Shown one piece after another: positions 8,477 through 18,436 of a stretch of DNA of 64,000 nt (the stretch's first letter is position 1; every line of letters begins with the position of its first letter). Source of the DNA: Pseudomonas izuensis (GTDB taxonomy: Bacteria > Pseudomonadota > Gammaproteobacteria > Pseudomonadales > Pseudomonadaceae). The stretch spans positions 340,503 to 404,502 of the forward strand of contig NZ_WTFT01000004.1 in the NCBI RefSeq assembly GCF_009861505.1. The letters run 5' to 3'. The position numbers and the translations under genes are program-made. The notes under the pieces were generated by a model. It did no database searches and was not told where the DNA came from. It worked only from the letters and a program-made list of their open reading frames with translations.

Positions 8477-10411
8477 TCAGCCCGCTAAATGCTGTTCGGC
8501 CCACGTGCGTACCTCGGCATACGGATAATCCTCCAACGCCGCATACCCGGAAATCGTCCGCACCTTGAGCCTGGTGAACAGCGGCACGCTGATCCCGCAA
8601 AGAAACCGTGTCACGCGTTCGGCTGAAGGCAAACTGCCGGTGTGTTGCTCATGCCTGTGGATAAAGTTGCCGCACAAGGCCTCGAAACTTTTATCCCCAA
8701 GGCCCGGTAATGCCGGAGGCTCTGGCAGGCGCGCCACTTGCCCATGGCATACCGAACAATGCCCACACTGTCGGGGCGCATTTTCGTCACCGAAGTACTC
8801 GGCCAGGCGATAGCCCAGGCAATGGTCGGTGGCGAACAAATCGAGCATGGCGTGGATGCGTGCGATTTCGGTTTGCTCATGACGAACGAAGTAGGCATAC
8901 AGCTCCTCACTCAAAGCGGCGCTGTCAAAGCCCGACTGCAGCAGGCTGTAGACCTCTGTCATCAGCTTGCTTTCAAGCTCCACCCACCCCTTCTCCTGAA
9001 AGTAATCGAGCGCCTTGACCACCCGGTTGCGCTCGGCCTGATGTTGCTCGTATAACGCCTCGAAATTCACCGTGGCCCAGGTCCGCGCACGGCTGGAGGT
9101 CTGGATGATCGCCGCGACGAAGTCCCTGCGCTCGCCTTCGAAACGGGCCAGCAGTTCCTCAGGTTCCAGCAAATATTTGAAACGGTACTCAGCGTAGTAG
9201 GCATAACGCGGGGCGATGATTGCGCGCAACTCCAATTGCACCAACAAGGTCTTGAGCGGGAGTTGCCGAATGTTGCTGTTGTCCGCCAGCGGCCCCAGCA
9301 GAAATTCCCACTGCCCTTCAGGCGCACAAGCTTGAAGCTCGTCGAGCACACGGCGTATGCCATCGCGCTCAGGCGTATCGCCGTAGACGAAATTTTCCAG
9401 CACGTTGAGGCTGTCGCGGTTGGCCAGGACCAGGCAGTCGGACGGTTGCCCGTCGCGCCCGGCACGGCCGATTTCCTGACTGTAGTTCTCTATGGATTTG
9501 GGCAGGTCGAAATGCACCACGTTGCGGATGTCGCTCTTGTCGATACCCATGCCGAACGCGATGGTGGCGACGATGCAATTGGACTGCCCGGCCATGAAGC
9601 GTTTCTGGATGCCATCGCGCTGATCGTGGGGTAAGCCGGCGTGATAGGCCTCGGCCTGAATACCGTTGCGGCTCAAGTGCTCGGCGATCTGTTCGGCGGT
9701 TTTTTGCAGGGTGACGTAGACGATGCTCGGCTGGCCGGGGCGCTCGCCCATCCATTCGACGAGGCGTCGGCGTTTGTCCTGCCCACGCACTGGCTCGACC
9801 CATAGATTGAGGTTCGGCCGGTAGAAACCGGTGGTCACTACATCCTCGGCAGCAATGGCGAATTTGGCCTGCATGTCGGCAATTACTTTTGGCGTCGCGG
9901 TGGCCGTCAGCAGCAGAACCTGAGGGATTTTGAACTCACGCTGGTAGTCCGGGAGCTTGAGGTAATCCGGGCGGAAGTTGTGGCCCCACTCCGAAATGCA
10001 GTGCGCCTCGTCCACCACCAGCAGCGAGATCGGCACCTGCTGCAAAAAATTTCGGAAGCGTTCGTTCTTCAGGCGCTCCACGGAAATCATCAAAATTTTC
10101 AATTCGCCGGACTTGGCGCGGGCCATGACATCGCTGGCGTCATCGCGGCTCTGCGCCGAATCGATACTGCCCGCTGCGATGCCGTGGCGTTGCAGGAACG
10201 CCAACTGATCCTGCATCAACGCCAACAGTGGCGAGACCACCAGCGTCAGGTGCGGCAGCATGACCGCCGATAGCTGATAGCACAGGGATTTTCCGGAGCC
10301 GGTGGGGAAAATCGCCGCCGCTGAACGCCCGGCCAGCACCGCGCTGATCGCTCTCTCCTGACCGGGTCGAAACTGTGGATAACCGAAAACCTGTTCCAGG
10401 GTGTTGTGCAT
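8477..10411 (-). CDS. recQ: ATP-dependent DNA helicase, RecQ family
   Basis: 644 aa. Walker A FPTGSGKS is at about residues 35-42, the DEAH box at 134-137, TATAT (motif III) at about 170, and motif VI QEIGRAGRDG near residue 317. A zinc-binding cysteine set follows near residue 545 (CLGYRL...CGHCSVC), as in the RecQ C-terminal region. RecQ unwinds 3' overhangs in recombination repair. The segment after the zinc region does not look like a classical HRDC domain, and the protein is a little longer than E. coli RecQ (about 610 aa). Pseudomonas genomes can contain more than one RecQ-like protein, so this may be a secondary RecQ. Confidence 0.9.
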   Translation of the reverse strand: MHNTLEQVFGYPQFRPGQERAISAVLAGRSAAAIFPTGSGKSLCYQLSAVMLPHLTLVVSPLLALMQDQLAFLQRHGIAAGSIDSAQSRDDASDVMARAKSGELKILMISVERLKNERFRNFLQQVPISLLVVDEAHCISEWGHNFRPDYLKLPDYQREFKIPQVLLLTATATPKVIADMQAKFAIAAEDVVTTGFYRPNLNLWVEPVRGQDKRRRLVEWMGERPGQPSIVYVTLQKTAEQIAEHLSRNGIQAEAYHAGLPHDQRDGIQKRFMAGQSNCIVATIAFGMGIDKSDIRNVVHFDLPKSIENYSQEIGRAGRDGQPSDCLVLANRDSLNVLENFVYGDTPERDGIRRVLDELQACAPEGQWEFLLGPLADNSNIRQLPLKTLLVQLELRAIIAPRYAYYAEYRFKYLLEPEELLARFEGERRDFVAAIIQTSSRARTWATVNFEALYEQHQAERNRVVKALDYFQEKGWVELESKLMTEVYSLLQSGFDSAALSEELYAYFVRHEQTEIARIHAMLDLFATDHCLGYRLAEYFGDENAPRQCGHCSVCHGQVARLPEPPALPGLGDKSFEALCGNFIHRHEQHTGSLPSAERVTRFLCGISVPLFTRLKVRTISGYAALEDYPYAEVRTWAEQHLAG

Positions 10412-10566
10412 AAGCTGTCACTCCGTTGACCGCTGCGAAGAGCAAAGCCTAGCCGGCGATTGCAGCGAGTCGAGAAAAGGTCGGGGGCAAAAACGATACG
10501 GGATGATACAGCGGATGGCTTGGCGGGATGGCAAGGCTTGGAAGATGGGCTGACTGGCAGATCGCT

Positions 10567-10659
10567 TTCGCGAGCAGGCTCGCTCCTACAGATAGTCCTC
10601 ACTGAATACAAAATTTGTGCACGACGCAGATCCCTTGTAAGAGCGAGCCTACTCGCGAA
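10567..10659. repeat. REP doublet (REPIN)
   Basis: Arms of the AGCGAGCCTGCTCGC spelling; the right arm has degenerated (TAAGAGCGAGCCTACTCGCGAA). The inner part resembles that of the doublet at 7052. Confidence 0.85.
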
Positions 10660-10860
10660 GAGACCAGCACTATCACCGAAAGACTCGAAACGACCTACGG
10701 CTTCTGAAGCACCGTCAACCGAGACCCACCGCGCACTCACTAACAACCTCGTAGGCATTTTTACCATTGGCAGTTACGCGGCAAAAAACCTCCACCGACG
10801 CGTAGTCCCCTTCCTCAAAATTCGACAAAAGCCCTACAAAACCTGTCCATCTCCGCCGTC

Positions 10861-10890
10861 TTGTCGCGCAACAACACAGCCTTCTATAGT
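10861..10890 (+). promoter_or_regulatory. Candidate promoter of the first small paralogue
   Basis: TTGTCG at 10861-10866 and TATAGT at 10885-10890 with an 18-bp spacer, 71 bp before the start codon. A TATAGT is also present upstream of the second paralogue (11418-11423). In 10412-10860 I see only a REP doublet and no gene. Confidence 0.45.
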
Positions 10891-10960
10891 CTCCGGCGCG
10901 GCTGAAAGCATTGTCTCGGCCTGCCGGGAACACTTGCCGATCCAACTCAGGACCCACTCA

Positions 10961-11251
10961 ATGAACACCCCCGACCCATTGACCGACCGCTACCGCCCGC
11001 TCAAATCCAGCTACAGCGAAACCGCCGTACTGCTCATCGACACCGAGGCCGATCCCTTCGAGATCCTCGACGCCGCCCGCCAACGCATCCGCGCCGCTAG
11101 CGACCTGCTCGAAACCTTGTACTGCCTGTGCTTCAAACAAGCCGACGCCAGCGACATCCCCAACATCGTCAGCGCCCTATACCTGCTCACCCAGGACGGC
11201 AACGACCTGCTCGACATCGCCCGGCAGCGCCTGCCAAAAGCCACCGGCTGA
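10961..11251 (+). CDS. Small conserved Pseudomonas protein, first of a tandem pair
   Basis: 96 aa, no signal peptide or membrane segment, leucine-rich and helical-looking. It is a paralogue of the protein at 11514-11810: about 55 of 91 aligned residues are identical, with shared blocks RYRPL, IDTEA, QRIRA and ALYLLTQDG. The ATG at 10961 begins the homologous region, so it is preferred to the open frame upstream. This resembles the small DUF3077/DUF6124-like proteins that are numerous in fluorescent pseudomonads, but I do not assign a function. The regular helical pattern would suit a protein-protein interaction role. Confidence 0.75.
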   Translation: MNTPDPLTDRYRPLKSSYSETAVLLIDTEADPFEILDAARQRIRAASDLLETLYCLCFKQADASDIPNIVSALYLLTQDGNDLLDIARQRLPKATG

Positions 11252-11261
11252 CCATATTCCC

Positions 11262-11287
11262 CTGTGGGAGCGAGCCTGCTCGCGAAG
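11262..11287. repeat. Single REP element
   Basis: One AGCGAGCCTGCTCGC arm directly after the first small paralogue; no inverted partner is seen within 150 bp. Confidence 0.8.
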
Positions 11288-11513
11288 AACGATAACGCGG
11301 TCGACCTGAAGCCCATCACGAAGAAGCAAAGTCTGTAAGGATCGCCCTATTAAAGCTTCGGCACGGTCCTACAAAAGAAGACAACTTGTCGGCTATCACA
11401 GCCTGGAGACTCACACCTATAGTCCGGACTGTCGCTGCCATATCAGCGGCCCGGGTTTGGTCACCCGAGAACAATGAGATCTCACATTCCCATCTAAATC
11501 GAGGTGTTCTTCA

Positions 11514-11810
11514 GTGACCACGCTAAATCCATTTCCAAATCGCTACCGTCCACTCCAAAGCAACCTCACCGATACTGCTCCCTTGATAATCGACACAGAA
11601 GCCAACCCCCAAGACATCCTCGAAGCCGCCCTCCAGCGCATCCGAGCCTCCAGCGAACTCCTCCAGACCTTGCACTGCCAAGGGTTCAAGGACGGTGACG
11701 TCGAAGATATTCCCCACATCACCCACGCACTCTATCTCCTGACCCAGGACGGCTGTGACCTGCTCAAAGTTGCCCAGCAACGCATGATTAGCTGGAAAGC
11801 CCCAGCCTGA
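11514..11810 (+). CDS. Small conserved Pseudomonas protein, second of a tandem pair
   Basis: 98 aa from a GTG start at 11514; GAGGTG at 11500-11505 is a good ribosome binding site, which decides the start. Clear paralogue of the preceding gene, with the same blocks RYRPL, IDTEA, QRIRAS and ALYLLTQDG, so the pair arose by tandem duplication. The two genes are separated by 262 bp and each seems to have its own promoter (TATAGT at 11418-11423 here). No domain of known function is recognised. A perfect 11-bp-stem hairpin follows at 11822-11852. Confidence 0.75.
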   Translation: MTTLNPFPNRYRPLQSNLTDTAPLIIDTEANPQDILEAALQRIRASSELLQTLHCQGFKDGDVEDIPHITHALYLLTQDGCDLLKVAQQRMISWKAPA

Positions 11811-11821
11811 CATCAATGGAC

Positions 11822-11852
11822 GATCGTTCCCATTCTTTGCTTGGGAACGATC
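11822..11852. repeat. Palindrome GATCGTTCCCA-N9-TGGGAACGATC
   Basis: Perfect 11-bp inverted arms around a 9-base loop, 12 bp after the second small paralogue. The core GTTCCCA/TGGGAAC is a spelling I remember as common between Pseudomonas genes, so it is probably a dispersed palindromic repeat that may also act as a transcript end. Confidence 0.7.
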
Positions 11853-11919
11853 AGGCAACGAAAACGGCCCCCGGTAAACGCAACGAATCGAAAACCGTCA
11901 TCAAGCACTGGAGATAACC

Positions 11920-12405
11920 ATGAGCAAGTTTTTTGATGAGCTAATGGAAAGCGTGCAAGAGGTGAATGAGATTTTACGAGAGGGACGCCGGCCTTCCATT
12001 CATGACCGACGACCAATAAGCTCTACCCCAGCCGCCTCTGGATACCCCGTAATGAACCTCGCCCCCAACTTCCCCAACGACTCCACCATGCAGCTGCTCC
12101 TACAGTTGCTACACGAAGAAATCGGCCTCCCCGAACGCAAAACCATCCACCTCACCACCTCGATCAATTTCGACCTCGGCTGCAACGGCGCCGATGCGCA
12201 ACACTTGATCGAAACCCTTGAACACCAGTTCGCCATCGATTTCGTGGATTACGACAGTTATCGCTATTTCCAGCCCGAAGGCTACGATGTGTTCCTGAAG
12301 CGCAAAGCCAAGGGTCGCGGCGACAAGGAACCATTGACCATCGGCATGCTCTACCGAGCTATCAAGGCTCAACGCTGGGACACCCGGGAGCTTGAAGGCC
12401 TTTAA
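11920..12405 (+). CDS. DUF1493-like protein with antitoxin-like N-terminus
   Basis: 161 aa. The C-terminal part (about residues 45-161) looks like DUF1493, a small family distantly like acyl carrier proteins: FDLGCNGADAQHLIETLEHQF resembles the ACP region around DSL, but there is no serine to carry phosphopantetheine. The first 26 residues (SKFFDELMESVQEVNEILREGRRPS) instead look like the N-terminus of NadS-type antitoxin/HTH proteins, without the HTH that should follow. An internal ATG at about 12052 (MNLAPN) could be the ancestral start of the DUF1493 part. GGAGATAACC before 11920 provides a site for the upstream ATG. Confidence 0.65.
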   Translation: MSKFFDELMESVQEVNEILREGRRPSIHDRRPISSTPAASGYPVMNLAPNFPNDSTMQLLLQLLHEEIGLPERKTIHLTTSINFDLGCNGADAQHLIETLEHQFAIDFVDYDSYRYFQPEGYDVFLKRKAKGRGDKEPLTIGMLYRAIKAQRWDTRELEGL

Positions 12406-12436
12406 CGTCCCCGGCGTATCACAATAAGGACATTGC

Positions 12437-13303
12437 GTGGACGTTCTGATGGGTTTGCTGGCTGCCCTGCTTTGGGGCGGCACGGATTTTCTGGTGGGTT
12501 TGAATGCCCGCGCCGTAGGCGTCAAACGCGCCGTTTTCTTCGGCCAGGCGCTGGGCTTCAGCATCATGAGCCTGCTGCTGATCGCCTTCCCTGTCGTCAT
12601 TCTGCGGTCCATGGCCGTGCCGCTCGAAACCTGGCTGATCGGTGTCGCCGCCGCCGTATTGACCGTGTCTGGCGCCTTGGCGCTGTCCAAGGCCTTCGCC
12701 CTCGGCAAAGCCTCGATTGTGGCGCCGCTGGTGACCTCTTACGGCGTGGTGACGACACTGCTGTCCTGGGCCGGCGGAGAACAGATCAGCCCGCTCCAGT
12801 GGTTGTGTATCGCGTTGTGCGTGATCGGCGTGGTCCTCTCCAGCATTCACTCCGACCCGAAAGTGCCACACACCACTCAAGCGAGCAGTTCCATCGCCTA
12901 CGCGCTGCTGGCGGCAGTGTTCTACGGCGCCAGTTTCTGGCTGCAAGGCCGCTTCGTCCTGCCAATACTCGGGCCGGTGACGATGCTTTGGCTGGCTTAC
13001 CTGGTGGGTCTGATTGTGTTGGTGGTGATCGTCCTCAGGATCGACGACGGTCTGAAAATCCCGCCGTTGAAAAATTGCCTGACGTTGACCGGCGCGAGCC
13101 TGATGAACCTCGGTGGTTTCTCGTCATTCGCCTGGGGCGCGGTGGCGGGTTCGGTTTCGGTGGTGACGGTGATCAGCACATTGTCGGGTGGGATTGCGGC
13201 GATTCTGGGGTATGTATTTTTCAAGGAACGGCTGGGGAGAGTACAGGTGCTGGGGGTTGTGCTGGTGTTGGTCGGAGCGTTTGTGCTGCACCTGAAAACC
13301 TGA
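12437..13303 (+). CDS. EamA/DMT-family transporter
   Basis: 288 aa, ten predicted membrane helices in two EamA-like halves (residues about 1-135 and 145-285), the pattern of drug/metabolite transporters. Substrate unknown; family members export amino acids, metabolites or drugs. GTG start at 12437 with AAGGA at 12426-12430; an ATG four codons later is also possible. It stands alone, 31 bp after the DUF1493-like gene, and is convergent with pckA across a shared terminator. Confidence 0.87.
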   Translation: MDVLMGLLAALLWGGTDFLVGLNARAVGVKRAVFFGQALGFSIMSLLLIAFPVVILRSMAVPLETWLIGVAAAVLTVSGALALSKAFALGKASIVAPLVTSYGVVTTLLSWAGGEQISPLQWLCIALCVIGVVLSSIHSDPKVPHTTQASSSIAYALLAAVFYGASFWLQGRFVLPILGPVTMLWLAYLVGLIVLVVIVLRIDDGLKIPPLKNCLTLTGASLMNLGGFSSFAWGAVAGSVSVVTVISTLSGGIAAILGYVFFKERLGRVQVLGVVLVLVGAFVLHLKT

Positions 13304-13315
13304 AACGTCGCGCAC

Positions 13316-13345
13316 AAAAAAGCCGCCCCGAAGGGCGGCTTTTTC
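13316..13345. terminator. Bidirectional intrinsic terminator
   Basis: Stem AGCCGCCC / GGGCGGCT with a CGAA loop (13321-13340), flanked by A-run and T-run, between the convergent EamA transporter and pckA genes. Confidence 0.93.
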
Positions 13346-13363
13346 ATTGCTTCAAACCAACCC

Positions 13364-14965
<1,602 letters not shown>

Positions 14966-15084
14966 CTACTACCGCGAAAAAAGTGGCCCGGATTATGCCA
15001 GAAAAGCCCAAAAAGAGTAGGGCCCTCCCGTCGTAACGGCGTTATTCCGGCACTAACCAGTGAATTTACCTGCGCTGAACCGTT

Positions 15085-15987
15085 TTAGTGCCGGGTATCT
15101 GACGGTGTATCGACACCCGCACCGGCGAACAATTGAGTGACATCGGCGGCGTCGAACAGGTATTGCTGGTTGCAGAACTGGCAGTCGATTTCGATCTTGC
15201 CGCCATGTTCTACCACCAGATTTTGTGCGTCTTCCATCCCCAGACTGACCAGAGCATTGGCCGAACGTTCGCGTGAGCAGCTGCAGCGGAAGCGCAGTTT
15301 CTGCACGTCGAACAGACGCACCTGCTCTTCGTGGTAGAGGCGGTGCAGCACGGTTTCGTTGTCCAGGCTCAACAGCTCATCGGCGGTCAGCGTTCCGGCC
15401 AGTGCGGTGAGGTGCTGCCAGTTGGCGGCGCGTTCTTCTTCGTCTTTCAAGCGGTCGGCAGGCAATTGCTGCAGCAGCATGCCCCGGGCGCGACGGCCAT
15501 CGGCGCAAAGCTTGATACGCGTGCCAATCTGCTGGGACATGACGAAGTAGTTGGTGAAACAGTCGGACAGCGTTTCACCGTCAAGATCGACCACGCCCTG
15601 GTAACGCTGGCCCTGTCTCGGGTCGATGGTCAGTGTCAACGAGCCATCCGGCATCAAATCGGCGAGGGTGGCGTCGGGGGCAATCCGGTCCGCCTCGTAA
15701 CGGGCCAGGCCACGGATGTCGCGATCGCTGGAGCATTCGATCATCAGCAATGGGATCGGGCCTTCGGAGCGGGCCTGAAGAATCAGCAACCCATCGAACT
15801 TCAATGTGCCGACCAGCAACGCCGCGGCCGCCATCAGCTCGCCGAGCAGTTGCGCGACTGGCTCCGGATAGGCGTGTTTGGCCAGGACTTCGGCGTAGCT
15901 GAGCTCCAGCGAGACCATCTCGCCACGGGTGTCGCTGTCATCGAAGATGAAGCGTTGAGTGAAGTCGGAATCCGGTAGGTCGGTCAT
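15085..15987 (-). CDS. hslO: Redox-regulated chaperone Hsp33
   Basis: 300 aa. Hsp33 is a cytoplasmic holdase activated by oxidation of four zinc-binding cysteines. They are present near the C-terminus as CSC and, about 31 residues later, CQFC. I chose the ATG at 15987 ([13 protein letters not shown]), the usual Hsp33 beginning; an open stretch upstream of it has no homology. Neighbour hslR (Hsp15) lies about 290 bp upstream in the same direction, the pair often found with pckA in proteobacteria. Confidence 0.96.
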   Translation of the reverse strand: MTDLPDSDFTQRFIFDDSDTRGEMVSLELSYAEVLAKHAYPEPVAQLLGELMAAAALLVGTLKFDGLLILQARSEGPIPLLMIECSSDRDIRGLARYEADRIAPDATLADLMPDGSLTLTIDPRQGQRYQGVVDLDGETLSDCFTNYFVMSQQIGTRIKLCADGRRARGMLLQQLPADRLKDEEERAANWQHLTALAGTLTADELLSLDNETVLHRLYHEEQVRLFDVQKLRFRCSCSRERSANALVSLGMEDAQNLVVEHGGKIEIDCQFCNQQYLFDAADVTQLFAGAGVDTPSDTRH

Positions 15988-16279
15988 AAGTCTGGGTATC
16001 TGAATGGGTAACAATAGGGTTTCAACGGTGAAAATCACGCATTGGCAACACCCTTGAGTGCGCAAATGCCTGGTCATGTCCGGCATTTTAGGAACAGGCC
16101 TCTGACGGCGCCAGCTCTCTGGTTATGGCTCATGGCCCGCAGACTGTGGTGATTTTCGACGAGTGGCTGTTCAACCGCTCGATGCGCCATTGGCGAATCT
16201 CCCGATATGGTTGCTCATTCGGGGAATTACAAGTCTGTCCCGATCAGAGACTGCGATTCGCCTGGCCAGTCGCAGCCGG

Positions 16280-16684
16280 TCAGTCGTTGCTGCTACCGCG
16301 AAATTTGAACAGATCTCGCCGTTGTTTTTTGCTCGGTTTGCCATCGGTGCTCACACCCAGGGCACCCGCCTTGCGCTCGGCCGCTGCATTCTCGCGCTTG
16401 GCGATGCTGGCTTCGGTTTCAGCGTACAGGGTCTGCGCTTCCGGGGCGCCACGGCGCACAATCGACAGCGCCTGGACCACCACCGTACGCTCATCGAAGC
16501 CGGTGCGAATCACGAACTCATCGCCAATGCGTGGTTCCTTGCCTGGTTTGCAACGTTCACCCCGGCAATGCACCTTGCCGCTTTCAATGGCCGCTTTGGC
16601 CAAGGCGCGGGTTTTGTAAAACCGTGCGGCCCACAACCATTTATCGAGACGGACTTTATCGTCCTCTTCGTTTTTTTGTGCCAT
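16280..16684 (-). CDS. hslR: Ribosome-associated heat shock protein Hsp15 (S4 RNA-binding)
   Basis: 134 aa. An S4 domain at about residues 10-70 (VRLDKWLWAARFYKTRALAK) is followed by a lysine- and arginine-rich tail. Hsp15 binds stalled 50S subunits carrying peptidyl-tRNA and helps recycle them. The ATG at 16684 has GAGGAAA upstream and matches the family start (MAQK). It is divergent from rimB and upstream of hslO. Regulation by heat is expected for the family; I did not identify a sigma32 promoter with confidence. Confidence 0.94.
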   Translation of the reverse strand: MAQKNEEDDKVRLDKWLWAARFYKTRALAKAAIESGKVHCRGERCKPGKEPRIGDEFVIRTGFDERTVVVQALSIVRRGAPEAQTLYAETEASIAKRENAAAERKAGALGVSTDGKPSKKQRRDLFKFRGSSND

Positions 16685-16899
16685 GGGATTTCCTCGTTCT
16701 GAAATATTGGTGAACTGTACTACCGTTCTCTCGTACCAAGAATTACGTCGTCCCGGATTACAATGCTGACATTCCATAACCTCATTGCGAAGCTGGAAAT
16801 CCGGGCCGTAGATATCTGTCGCCTTTTAATCATTATTCTGCGTGAATACCGCGAATTCGGCCGCCTGCGGCCACCGCGGTTTCTACCGGTTGAGCAATT

Positions 16900-17379
16900 T
16901 TGAAGACATTTGACCATTTGACCGTTGTCGGTCTGCGCGAGTGGGTGGCGCTTCCTGATCTGGGAGTCGCTGGCCTTCGGGCAAAAATCGACACCGGTGC
17001 CAGCACCTCCAGCCTGCATGCCACGGACATCGAGACGTTCGACCGCGACGGCGAGCAGTGGGTGCGCTTCACTGCGCACCTGGGCACGGTAGTGCAATTA
17101 CGTCACCGCCGCTGCGAAGCGCCGCTGGTGACGATGAAAACCATTAAAAGCTCTAACGGTCACGCGCAGGTGCGATACGTGATCAGCACCACCCTGGCCC
17201 TCGGTGATCGGGTCTGGCGGGTTCAGTTCACGCTGGCCTGCCGCAAGTCCATGCGTTATCGCCTGTTACTCGGCTCCAAAGCCCTGATCGACGGCCAGCT
17301 GGTGGTCAATCCGGGCATTAAATATGTACAAGACAAGCCGGTGTTCCCGGTATCTACCCTCTCCACAGGTGTTGCATGA
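16900..17379 (+). CDS. rimB: Retropepsin-like protease RimB
   Basis: 159 aa. The aspartic protease signature DTGA is at residues 31-34 ([13 protein letters not shown]), in the single-domain retropepsin-like family often annotated as ATP-dependent zinc protease. In P. fluorescens SBW25 such a protein (RimB) works with RimK to control glutamylation of ribosomal protein S6. A TTG at 16900 gives the N-terminus [16 protein letters not shown]; no strong ribosome site is seen, so the start is uncertain. The stop overlaps the rimK start (ATGA, 17376-17379), showing coupling. Confidence 0.85.
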   Translation: MKTFDHLTVVGLREWVALPDLGVAGLRAKIDTGASTSSLHATDIETFDRDGEQWVRFTAHLGTVVQLRHRRCEAPLVTMKTIKSSNGHAQVRYVISTTLALGDRVWRVQFTLACRKSMRYRLLLGSKALIDGQLVVNPGIKYVQDKPVFPVSTLSTGVA

Positions 17380-18281
17380 AGATCGCTGTGCTGTCGCGGA
17401 ACCCGCGTCTGTATTCCACCCGTCGCCTGGTCGAAGCCGGTACCGAACGCGGCCATGAAATGGTGGTGGTCGATACCCTGCGCGCCTACATGAACATCGC
17501 CAGCCACAAGCCGCAGATCCACTACCGCGGCAAGCCGCTGGAGGGTTTCGACGCGGTGATCCCGCGTATTGGTGCGTCGGTCACCTTTTATGGCTGTGCG
17601 GTGTTGCGCCAATTCGAAATGATGGGGGTTTTTCCACTTAACGAATCGGTGGCCATTGCCCGCTCCAGGGACAAGTTGCGCTCGCTGCAATTACTGTCGC
17701 GCCGTGGGATCGGCTTGCCGGTCACCGGGTTTGCCCACTCGCCGGACGACATTCCCGACCTGATCGAAATGGTCAACGGCGCACCGCTGGTGATCAAGGT
17801 GCTGGAAGGCACCCAAGGCATCGGCGTGGTGCTGTGCGAAACCGCCACGGCAGCGGAATCGGTGATCGAGGCGTTCATGGGCCTCAAGCAGAACATCATG
17901 GTTCAGGAGTACATCAAGGAGGCAGGCGGTGCGGATATTCGCTGCTTCGTGGTGGGCGACAAGGTGATTGCAGCGATGAAACGCCAGGCCAAACCCGGCG
18001 AGTTCCGCTCCAACCTTCATCGTGGTGGTAGCGCCAGCCTGATCAAGATCACGCCGGAAGAACGCATGACGGCATTGCGAGCAGCGAAGGTCATGGGTCT
18101 CGCAGTCGCGGGTGTGGATATCCTGCGCTCCAATCACGGGCCACTGGTGATGGAAGTGAACTCGTCACCGGGACTTGAAGGGATCGAGACCACCACCAGC
18201 AAAAATGTGGCGGGGATCATCATCGAGCATCTGGAGAAGAATGGCGGGCCGAATATGACCCGGACCAAGGGCAAGGGTTAA
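17376..18281 (+). CDS. rimK: Ribosomal protein S6 glutamate ligase RimK
   Basis: 301 aa ATP-grasp ligase, same length as the family. RimK adds glutamate residues to the C-terminus of ribosomal protein S6. Visible elements: the ATP-grasp region with [15 protein letters not shown] near residue 140, the switch [20 protein letters not shown] at about 175-194, and the metal-binding [12 protein letters not shown] near residue 262. Coupled to rimB by a 4-bp overlap. Followed by a REP doublet and then convergent envZ. Confidence 0.95.
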   Translation: MKIAVLSRNPRLYSTRRLVEAGTERGHEMVVVDTLRAYMNIASHKPQIHYRGKPLEGFDAVIPRIGASVTFYGCAVLRQFEMMGVFPLNESVAIARSRDKLRSLQLLSRRGIGLPVTGFAHSPDDIPDLIEMVNGAPLVIKVLEGTQGIGVVLCETATAAESVIEAFMGLKQNIMVQEYIKEAGGADIRCFVVGDKVIAAMKRQAKPGEFRSNLHRGGSASLIKITPEERMTALRAAKVMGLAVAGVDILRSNHGPLVMEVNSSPGLEGIETTTSKNVAGIIIEHLEKNGGPNMTRTKGKG

Positions 18282-18313
18282 ATCTCAATCTTTGCGGCGG
18301 CAAGGAGGCCGCC

Positions 18314-18405
18314 TTCGCGGGCAAGCCCGCTCCCACAGGGTTCCTCAGTGAACACAGATCTTGTGGGCACCAGAAACACCTGTGGGAGCGGGCTTGCCCG
18401 CGAAG
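18314..18405. repeat. REP doublet (REPIN), CGGGCTTGCCCG class
   Basis: The only doublet in the window with both arms spelled AGCGGGCTTGCCCGC. Lies between convergent rimK and envZ; its inner part (CTCAGTGAACACAG) is like that of the doublet at 7052 although the arms differ. Confidence 0.9.
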
Positions 18406-18436
18406 GGGCCCTCAGCCCCACTGCAAATTCCAGTCT

